A DNA stretch of 64,000 bases from the NCBI RefSeq assembly GCF_965363235.1, contig NC_134844.1, forward strand, positions 72,347,497-72,411,496. The letters run 5' to 3'. A program made the position numbers and the translations under genes. The notes beneath the pieces are model-generated. The model did not search any database and was not told the origin of the DNA. It saw only the letters and a program-made list of their open reading frames with translations. Numbering within the stretch: position 1 is the stretch's first letter; every line of letters begins with the position of its first letter. This DNA is from Mytilus galloprovincialis (lineage: Eukaryota > Mollusca > Bivalvia > Mytilida > Mytilidae). This document shows, one piece after another, positions 54,690 to 64,000 of the stretch.

Positions 54690-57280
54690 AAAAGGGGGGG
54701 GGGGGGTAAACAGAATCAACTCATATTCTATTGTTTTTAACTTGTCTGTCATTATCAGAAATTTGCCCCCATTATTTTTGCGAAAGTAAACACAAGTTAA
54801 CCGCCAGCCACCTGTCCAGCCTACTGCTACACTACTTAGGGATACATGTATATCATTTGTTTTTTATTTAAATTAATTTATTTACCAAACATTGATATTT
54901 CACCCTTTTCGTTCTTTTTATTGTGTCTTCCATTACCATTTCAACATTATATGTTAATGCATAAATTCATTTCACCCGTGCGCACCGTTCTAAAAATGCA
55001 TGAAATATTTGCCACTGGTCTTCATGAAACCAACAATTTAATCAATTTATCTGTCATTTTGTTAACTTGATAGTTTTTTTTTGCGGTTACCCTTCGTAAG
55101 GCTCTACTTCAATTATCTATCAAGGACAGTATTACAGATGCAGAAAAATATGACTCAATGACTTTGTACTTAATATTGTATATATACCTATCTGGTTTTA
55201 TCAGGTCAACATTGTATACGTAATACATGTATGTATAAATATATCTATATACCAAATAAGGTCATTTGACCTAATTTACGTTATATGATCACGTGATTAT
55301 TGGATGTCAACAAAACGAAGGGTAAGCATATTGTGTGACCCTTGGACTAAGCCAAATTATCAACAAAAACGAAATGAAACAACCTGAATATAAAGAGGTA
55401 AACATTTAACCTTATAATTTACATTCCGGACTCGTTAAGTTCAGTTGTTGTCACAGTAGCTAAACTTGGCGGACATTTTTTCTTCGGGTAGATTAATGTA
55501 TGTTACAAACGTATTGATGAATACTGTTAACAACAGTTCAACTAAAAACAGAAGAATATTGAATGAAATAAACATTTGTTGATGTTATTCAGAGTAAGTG
55601 TGTGTTTTAATTCGAAATAGAAGAAAAAAAATAACATGATTAAAAGTATAAGTATTTATTTATTTACTATATATTAAAGTACTCAAAAGTACGTATGTAC
55701 CGGAATTTCATTTTTAATACAATAATAACAATTGGAATGTATCCGGTATTCGGTGAGATCAGAATAAAATGTTGTACCCGGAAGCTTATTTGAATTTATC
55801 CATGTTACTAAACTTTCATTTGATATTAAAGTAGGTAAAAATTAGAAGAACATAACACAATTCGCACATCATCAAAATGTATATGTACATTTATATATTT
55901 GGATGAAAACCATACATTTCTCGGTATCGTCCTTAACACGTATGAGATATTTGCCACTGGACGTTAACAACCAAAAATCAATTAACCGTGAATGTCGTCT
56001 TCGTGTTGTTCTTCTTTTTTTTTTACAGAAAACCATCAACGTACTGATGTTTACTTTCCGGAATGTCTATGAATATTTAAACAATTAAGCAAAGGTGCGA
56101 GACGAGTGTATTTAGTTTTTTAAATGTAATTATGTTCATACTCAAGCAAACGTCAGCGTTTGTTTACATACTTAAAAATTCTCGTCACGGACCTGTGCAA
56201 TTGAGGGGAGCAAACGGAAGTTTGCCCTGACTGTGCTTATGAATTCCAAAATTGAGATTTTGTTCAGTGCTTATAAGCATAGATTTCTGATGGTAGTACC
56301 ACCATACCAAAATTATGGAAAATAAGATGCAATTATAAAAAGACTGTTTGAAATTTAACATACATATACATTGTAGCAAGTGCAAGATCATATTCAGCCC
56401 CCCTTTTAAATATAAATCGGACACATCGTGTATATATAATGCTACATTTTGCATTGTGCACGTAAAGAAACCTTGAAATAATCGTTGATGGTCCTTACGT
56501 TACATGTTGCCAGACTTAATTTCTGCCAATATCCTAGTATATTCGTATTTTTAATTTACACGTTCAAATTGAAATATTTGCCACTGGACATTAACCTTGA
56601 ATATATTGGATAGTTATACGGTAATGAGATATAAAATTAAAAGGTATATATACTGAAACAATAAACACATTTTTATAACGGTTTGGCCTAGATATAATAT
56701 TAGTTTTAAGTGCTAGTCTACCTAAGAATCAGGCAGTGGTGAAAACATGACAAACAACACCCCACTCAGGTTGACATTAATTTATGTTCAAAATGTATAA
56801 TGATGCAAAAATATACCATTCGTTTCCTTGTCCTGTTCTGGTAATTGGAGATAAAATTTGGTTACAATGCACTAGAAATTAACAATTAAGGGGAGCTAAC
56901 TCTGTCATTTGCTATCATTCTAACCAAAGTTTATCTAAAGATTTCTCAAGTTACCAGACACGCAAACACTGAAGACCTACCATTTCTAACTCAGGATGAG
57001 TGTTACTTCAAAGTAGGATGGCTGGGTAGGTGGGGTTTTTTCAGCCATGTTTTGATTTTTTTCAAAATTGCCTGATTCTTACAAAGACTGGCACTTAAAT
57101 ATGAAACTGTTCGGACTACGTGTTTTTGTCTCAATATATACACCGATGTCATGCTGTAATTGTTGTGACTTCGAACATTTGTAGTACATGTACATCCTGT
57201 GGTTATGCCATTTGAACTTGACTTACAATAGGTATAATGTACTTGTCACATAGAACTAAATTTGCTGAAGACAGAAATAT
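54690..57280. other. No gene recognised; scattered SINE-like tails
   Basis: AT-rich sequence. TTTGCCACTGG tails occur at about 55001, 55946 and 56572. I see no domain-bearing frame. Confidence 0.4.
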
Positions 57281-57283
57281 ACA

Positions 57284-57425
57284 ATATATGTATGTTGTCG
57301 GGAAATATAAAATTTATTTGTATGAGCTTTAGAAACAGGACGAAAAGCAAGTCTCTGCCGAGCTTTTCTCTTGTTTCGTAGCGAGTACAAATAAATTTCA
57401 AATTTTCCGACAATATTCATACATT
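57284..57425. repeat. Palindromic element with ~63-bp arms
   Basis: Left arm 57284-57349 and right arm 57360-57425 are reverse complements at roughly 75-80%. Landmarks are TTGTCGGGAAATATAAAATT and ATTTATTTGTAT. A spacer of about 10 bp separates them. It looks like a small foldback MITE. Confidence 0.65.
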
Positions 57426-57802
57426 GTGTTTACCCTGTAGTTACTTCCAACACTTGCAAATTTAGATAATAAAATCTAAATCATTGTCTGTATAATTCTC
57501 AAAGAAATCGACATAGTTGAAACGCGGACCGACAAGAGGACACCAAAATGATCTGGTTAGGAACCAAACATATTCATATTATCACTTGCTCAACATGGAG
57601 GTGGGGGTAACAGGAGACTTTATTTGTACAAGCAAACATTTGTTTGTATACATGTTATTTGTACAATATAGTTGGCAAATTGCAGGATAAAAGACATATT
57701 CATATACATGTCGGAAATTTTAATGTGCTTAAAGCTGGTAAACAGACGTACGTTTTAAGGTGGCCTGGATTAGATTCCTTAAATGTCCTGTCATGTTTAG
57801 GG

Positions 57803-58065
57803 CCCTGGTGGCCGAGTGTTATAACTTCTAAGAAGTATAACTATAGTGCATCACTAACCTGTCAACATTGAGGTTGTGAGTCCGAATCCCGCAAGCGTAG
57901 GTAAATTCGACTTCAATTTTAATTGCATAGGATTGTTAAGTTTCCCACCGAAGGTCGGTAGTTCTTTCCGGGCGCTCCGGCATCCACTACGAGTAGAAAC
58001 TGACCAACGCGAAATAGCCAATCGCGCTGAAACAGGAAGTGGAGCTAACACCAAGAACACAATCA
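57803..58065 (+). mobile_element. tRNA-derived SINE with conserved body
   Basis: The head GGCCCTGGTGGCCGAGTGTT carries an A-box-like sequence, and GTTGTGAGTCCGAATCC is B-box-like. The body GGGCGCTCCGGCATCCACTA ... CTGACCAACGCGAAATAGCC is shared with fragments at 23335 and 35175, so it is a conserved SINE central domain. The tail is ACACCAAGAACACAATCA. Mobilisation would depend on a partner LINE, which is not in this window. Confidence 0.75.
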
Positions 58066-58141
58066 GTAAATCATGTTATCGGATATGTCAGGCTATAAAT
58101 CTACTGTTCGACATCTCTGACATATCTAATTCGCCGTTTTA

Positions 58142-58345
58142 GAAGAGGGACGAAAGATACCAAAGGGACAGTCAAACTCATAAATCTAAAACAAACTGAC
58201 AACGCCATGGCTAAAAATGAAAAAGACAAACAAACAACAGCACACACGACACAACATAGAAAACTAAAGAATAAACAACACGAACCCCTACCAAAAAACT
58301 AGGTGTGATCTCAGGTGCTCCGGAAGGGTAAGCAGATCCTGCTCC
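58142..58345 (+). repeat. Dispersed repeat R2
   Basis: This is a near-identical copy of 20907-21115 (AGAGGGACGAAAGATACCAA to GTAAGCAGATCCTGC), here ending soon after. It directly follows the SINE. Confidence 0.85.
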
Positions 58346-58349
58346 ACTA

Positions 58350-60890
58350 AACTGATCTAATGAATTATGGATAATTATATTCTTCATAATGAAATCACGT
58401 TACGCCATTGGGTGAATGTCAACGTTTAGAACCAATCACAACGTTTTGTTATACATGCTTTTGAAATAATACCCAGACTGTTGTAACGCTGAATGAGCAA
58501 CGGCATGTTTCGACTTAAGCTAGAACTTTTAACTTAACTGACAGACGGTGACTGGGTACGGATGACACCAAGACAGTTTCGACTAATTTGGAACAAGTGC
58601 ATAACCTTTAACAATCAGCAATCAAACACATTTCGGGAAATGTTAGAGAGCTGACGTTCTTGCATCGACACTTGAAGACAATTTGTTCTCATTGGTCAAT
58701 ACTAAGGCATTCTTACCATTGATTGAGCTAGGTTCGGTGTTAAAGGTATGCCCACAGTTGTAACCCCTGAAAAATATTTTAAGTAAAAGAAAGTTCCTGC
58801 AACCACATAATTATTTCTTTTGTTTTATACTATTTCACTCGTAATACCCCTACACAACGAAAGATTTGAAAAAAGTGTAAGAACAAGTTTTATTTCTAGC
58901 CCCCCTAGCTAACCGAAATTTGCATGTCTTTACTTAAATTCTGCATTTTATGGATATTTCTGGTTTATAACTATTTAACTTAACCAGTTAAAACTGTTGC
59001 CATTTTACAAGAATTCAAGTTGTTCAGTTTTTATCTTTTTTTCTGTACTGCCCAATTTGAAATTGAATTTTCTATCGTAGAACCTAAATTAAATTTCTCT
59101 GTAAATCATTGATAAATTTCAAATTTTAGTAAAGACTCGAAATTTGAATCTCTCTATATATAAGGGAATAAACCTTCTGTTCATATTGCGTCACATAAAG
59201 TGTATTGTAAGTAAGTAAGTAAGTTTAAATACACCTATTATTGTACTTTGTTACTTACAAAATACTGATAAGGGCTATACTTGATCAAATCAAGGCCAAC
59301 AAGATAAAAAGTGATACAACTATAAATTGCAACTGAGTAGTTACCTCCCCTCTGTCAGAGTTCCGGAGTTTCTCTGACAGTTTTGGAGTTTATTTTATAG
59401 CCATATTTGGAGTTTCTTTTCTAGCCATATTTGGCATTCTAAAGTAAGTTATTTATTTATTCATGCGTTTTCTAATAAATTGTGATTTTTACATTAAGTT
59501 ATTTAGTTTTCATGACAAGAATTTGGCACAATTGCATGAATCTGGATTTAAAGATCTTTAACATAAACATTTCAGTTATTCTACACAAATAGGAACCACA
59601 ATTCACAGGTAATATTGATCACTTGAAGTATTTTAAATAGCCTTGTATTAACATAATTAATCTATGTTAATTATATTGTTGGAAATAAAGAGTTACTGAT
59701 GGCCACTGACTAGTCTTTGAATTTATTTTGAATTGACCCAGTCAAAAAAGTAAATAAATAAATTAATTATAACAATAAATAAGCTTTTTCTTAGTCGGCA
59801 AAGTATACATTTGTACAAAACATAGACAACATAAGCTCTAATGAGCCTTTAACCGACATAAATAATATGAAAGCTTATGTAATTTGAATATTATTTAGAG
59901 AAAAAATATAACTGAATGGTACTTCAACATATTAAAATATTATAACATAATTATATCGGAAACTGTTACAGTTTAAGACCATTTATCTAAAAAAAAAATA
60001 GGTTTCCTCAATCACAGGTCTTTTAGGTCTTTTTTATTTCCTAATTGAGGGTACCCGCATATTGATTGATCGTGGAATTTGCAGTTGTTTTTGTCTCTTA
60101 TAGTTGCAATTGCTAGTTTAAAAATATATATAGTAGTGCCGATTTGTCTAAAAAATCAGTGTTGTAATCCTCTATAATAGAGTCTGAATAATTTTAAAAT
60201 ATATAGAAAAATTAATTGAAAAAATAAGAATAGAGAACAATAGGATAAATAAATAAAGAATTGAGAATAAATTTGTGCTAAAATCTAAAGAATAGAGCAA
60301 ACATTGTAAAAAAAAAAAAAAAAATAGAGAAAAGACCTTAAATGTGAAGGAAAACCGAAAAAAAGGATCCCCCATCCACTGAGACCCTCCGCTGTTCGTA
60401 AAGAAGCGATCGAATTATTTATTCGAGTAACAAATGTTACCCGTATCAAAACCACGGAGACGAACAGACTAGATGACGAATGTCCATTTGATGTACTTTA
60501 GTAAATAAAACCCTACAACACGCGATCGAATTGTGATTTAGAGTATCATTCTAATGTCGTTAGGCAGACTATGTGTTGTACAAATGCATCTGTTACTAAG
60601 TAATTAATATATCAGCTTCATTTCATATCGGTTTTCGATAAAGTAGTGTCATGAATCTTAAGTTGAAAGTTTAACACGAGTTACTTCCCTTTACAGGGTA
60701 TTAGGTTATGATTTCTCTTCAATGCTGTGATATATGACGAAAAGTTTCATACATACAGTTTTTGTTTGTTTTGGTTGTATATAAAAAAGAACATTCAATA
60801 CTCAAGTTGGAATTATCTATACAAAAAAAGATTAAGAGTACTGTACAAACATAAGGCAGTTAGTTTTCACTTTTGAATTGTTTTACATTG
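58350..60890. other. No gene recognised
   Basis: AT-rich sequence with a GTAA repeat near 59206-59224 and a poly(A) tract near 60308. The words AGTTTCTTTTCTAGCCATAT recur near 59390-59440. I see no coding signal. Confidence 0.4.
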
Positions 60891-60899
60891 TCATTCCGG

Positions 60900-61035
60900 G
60901 GACTTTTATAGCTGACTATGTTGTATGTGTTTTGCTGATTGTTGAAGTCCGTACGGTGACCTGTAGTTGTTAATGTCTGTGTCATTTGGTCCCTTGTGGA
61001 GAGTTGTCTCATTGACAATCATACCACATGTTTTT
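60900..61035 (+). repeat. Dispersed repeat R1, diverged subfamily
   Basis: GAAGTCCGTACGGTGACCTG, GTGTCATTTGGTCCCTTGTG and GGAGAGTTGTCTCATTGACA place it in the R1 family. Confidence 0.65.
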
Positions 61036-61364
61036 TAATAGTATTGAATTACTCTTAATTGAGGGCCATTGAGATTGATTGGTTGCTGTTTTTGTTTGGT
61101 TTAACGAACTGTCAACACTATGAGCTGTTTCATAGCGACCATTTTTTTTTATCGGTGGAATAAGCCGGAATACTCGGAGAGATCCACCGACCTACGACAG
61201 GAAAACCTAGTCAATTAAGATTGGTGTCGAACGCACCGTGTCACGTGCGGTGTTCGATTGTTAGACATGATCGAGATTTAATGTTTTCTGAACAAGTTAC
61301 ATTATACAATTTGGGACCCTTAATACCATTTTATGGTAAGAACAACTATCATATCGCCTGTCCT

Positions 61365-61454
61365 CATCTTCGCTAGCCAAGGGTTACGATCCACTCCCGT
61401 TCTCTTCACGTGGTGAGAACGGGAGTGGATCGTAACCCTTGGCTAGCGAAGATG
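61365..61454. repeat. Perfect palindrome, 40-bp arms
   Basis: Arms 61365-61404 and 61415-61454 are exact reverse complements (outer end CATCTTCGCTAGCCAAGGG). The 10-base loop TTCACGTGGT holds CACGTG. A short CATCTTCGCTAACGAAGATG at 24445-24464 resembles its outer ends joined together. Confidence 0.95.
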
Positions 61455-61459
61455 GCCTA

Positions 61460-63300
61460 TCCTTTGCATTTAGTTTGTGGAGTGTACATAGCCTATATAT
61501 GATGTAGGGAATATATATGATATATATGGTACAAATAAATATACCATATATTGTATTGACTTTAAAGAACAGATAACGCTTTTAAGGTAAATTTCTCATG
61601 ACCTCGAAGGAGCTAAAATCTTACGTGTAATACATTTATAATTCATATCATATTATCCTTTGGTCCATATAACAAAGTTGTCAATTTTTGTGAGTAATCA
61701 ACAGATGACTTAATCATAGAAAGCCGGTTACAACTGGATTTATATCAGAAAATGATATGGCTATTGACGAGGGTCTATAGGATTTGGGTCCTTCATTTCT
61801 GTATTCCTTATAATGTAGTATATATGTCTTTTTCCGTATTCTTTATAATGTTGAACTCCCATTATTCTCATTGCTTTATATTTAAGGTCATATTACCCTC
61901 CCAATTTTTTTCCGTAAAGGTTTTTTTTTTGTCATTTTTCAATAAGCACTGTTAAAGCCAGAATGTCCCTCACATATACTCAATGTTAATATATTTAAAA
62001 AAACATATACATGTACCTACCTATCTACCCTATTTTTTGAAAGATGAAACACACATATTAATTTTTTGCCTAAGCACCCCATTTTTGACTATTCTTTTTT
62101 TTTGGCCATTTTTCTCTTATTCTTCATCTTGGCCATTTTTCTCTATTCTTCATCTGTTTGAAACTTTATTCTGCGCCTTTTTCTTATGTTATGTAAACCT
62201 CATCCGGACCCTCATTGATGATTCGTTTATAGGAAGGTGAGTTCGGAAATATAATAGTATTTGCTATACCCCATGCTGTTGATTGCACTTCAAAAGTTTA
62301 ATTGATCTGGGAGCCAATGAAATTACTCTCACGGTTTTTTCAATAGACAAACTGAAATAAATGTATTGATTTTTTTGAAAACTAGTTTTAAATTTCTTTC
62401 TGTTTAGTAGTCACCACGAAAAGCAAATATTTAATATTTGATTTATGGTACTTTATGAATTATTTAAAGTCACCCGACACCGATCTTATCTTCTTTTTTA
62501 TATAAATTAATGTTTTTTTGTTAATAGATCGAGGTTGATGGATGGTTGCTAAAAAAACTTTAGTAAAACAGGCCAAGTATGTCAATCTGTCCATTGACCT
62601 TTGTGTCATATATGGGCGTTTTTCTTCTAAAACGCGTTTCACCAAAAAAAAAAAAAAAATAAAAAAAAAAAATGGAGCAATTGTTCATTCAGGGTTATGG
62701 TAATTTTTTTAAATTGACGAAAGAGCCATTAGGAGAATTTATGACTCAAATTAATAAAAATATTAATTAGTAATGCTATACAGAAGGGGAAAAAGGCGAA
62801 TGATCTATAAAGCGAATGTTAATTGTCTGATTTGTCCTCGCCTTGAATATGCATAAGATATTTGCCACTGAACTTTAAGCCAAAAAAAAAAAAAATTTAT
62901 TGCATAAAGTGACAGTTCCTTTTAAAAATGTGAAAGTCTTGGATTCGTATGACAAATGCTTCCTTGAAATTTCTAAATTTATGCTTTGGTTTTAATAGTC
63001 TTTAATAATAATTGTTCCAGAAACACATGTCAAAGATACACACTGCAATAATGTATTGCTTGTACCATATTCATAATATTTTGCTTTATTTCTAAAAGCA
63101 GCATTAGACACCGTTTAAAGATTGATTCTGATTTTAGAATTAAACCAAAAAAAAAAAAATCATTGTATTTTACCCATTTCGTTTAGAATTACATGTACGA
63201 CACGAAGGAACACATTTCTATTCTTCCTCAGTCATAATAACCTTTCATCATTACCGAACTGAACAAAGAATTTAAATAACACGACGGGTGCCGTATTCAG
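61460..63300. other. No gene recognised
   Basis: AT-rich sequence with poly(A) tracts near 62645 and 62881, a TTTGCCACTG tail at 62855 and a two-copy TTGGCCATTTTTCTC near 62100-62150. Short frames lack domains. Confidence 0.4.
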
Positions 63301-63304
63301 TGCA

Positions 63305-63470
63305 GGAAATGCTTACCCTTCCGGAGCACCTGATTTCACTCCCGGTTTTTAGTGGAGTTCGTGTTGTTTCTTATTTCTTATTTATAACTGTTGATGTAAA
63401 TGTCCCTCGGTTTTGTTAGTCTTTGATTTCTCCTTGGTTTTGATTGTTATTGTCTCTTCTATATATAGTT
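63305..63470 (-). repeat. Dispersed repeat R2, reversed copy
   Basis: TGCTTACCCTTCCGGAGCAC and GTGGAGTTCGTGTTG are the reverse complement of the end of the 58142-58345 copy. Confidence 0.7.
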
Positions 63471-64000
63471 TAAAAAACACAACTTTCTATATGTTGTTCC
63501 GACAAAGCAACAATTTTCTAGGCTCTGTTTCATGTACACATATATGAGTTATAAGCCGTGCATTCTACTTCTTTTAATCTGCAAAACAATGACTTGCATG
63601 GCTCGAGTTAACATTTACAAATGTAAAGGTTGCCGGCCCAAGCCCCCAATTCATATTCTTTCCATAGCTAACATGTTGCGGTCTATGCCTTGCACTTTAA
63701 CCTAATACACTTTTCGGTTCGATGCGGTCAGTAATCATCAATCTTCATAGTGTTGACTTGTGAAATGATCACTTCACATTTATTTCGAATTATCTTTGAA
63801 GTTAAGGTTATACAAGGTCAGCGACCTTCACCTTAAAGTACAGATATGAGATAGTCACAAATCCAGAAGTAGGTCATCAGTTTCACTGGTACCATTAAAT
63901 TTGATTTGTCTGTTGTTTGTCCAATGACTTATATACATTTGTACAACACAAGATAATGATAAAAGTTTTGACAAGTTTTTACAAATATAGGTTATCTCGT
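63471..64000. other. No gene recognised
   Basis: AT-rich sequence to the window edge, with no feature I can support. Confidence 0.4.

Noticed and set aside
61365..61454. Transcription terminator
   Set aside because: There is no adjacent gene and no T-run; bacterial-type terminators are not expected in this genome.

Overview
The window looks like nuclear DNA from a bivalve mollusc, most likely a mussel (Mytilus-like). It is AT-rich and intron-containing. It is crowded with short interspersed repeats that I recognise as typical of mussel genomes. That identification rests on repeat character and general knowledge; no database search was possible.

Layout. (1) 1-6770: no gene; MITEs (one nested inside another), a 33-bp minisatellite and one dispersed-repeat copy. 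(2) 6771-13355, plus strand: a complete six-coding-exon nuclear receptor of the NR1 type. All exon phases agree and the predicted product is 495 aa. It has an unusual P-box (C-E-P-C-K) and a minisatellite in inverted halves in its last intron. (3) 13356-18470: 3' flank, a ~162-bp tandem array with a (TG)n tract, a TTAA-flanked MITE and further MITEs. (4) 18475-22530, minus strand: a decayed, apparently intronless copy of a multicopy animal gene family. Its surviving motifs resemble the acidic motifs of FEN/PIN-type nucleases. It has been invaded by a foldback element and by a dispersed repeat that itself carries a TTA-flanked MITE. (5) 22530-39147: no gene; interspersed repeats, including a 3.8-kb element with ~480-bp terminal inverted repeats and a 56-bp tandem array with alternating units. 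(6) 39148-48931, minus strand: a structurally complete Ty3/Gypsy retroelement with apparently identical 667-bp LTRs, a 4-bp target duplication and open gag, pol and env frames. (7) 48932-64000: no gene; a Mutator-like foldback element, a 29-bp minisatellite, SINEs, several palindromes including one with perfect 40-bp arms, and single-copy AT-rich sequence.

How the parts work together. The retroelement looks young and possibly active. Gag and Pol share one reading frame and are separated by a single TAG followed by a foldable RNA segment, which suggests stop-codon readthrough. Pol ends in a chromodomain, and a separate env frame encodes a class I, F-like fusion glycoprotein with a furin-type site. 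The nuclear receptor is the only clear host gene. It has both zinc fingers, a ligand-binding-domain signature and an AF-2 helix, so it is predicted to be a ligand-responsive transcription factor.
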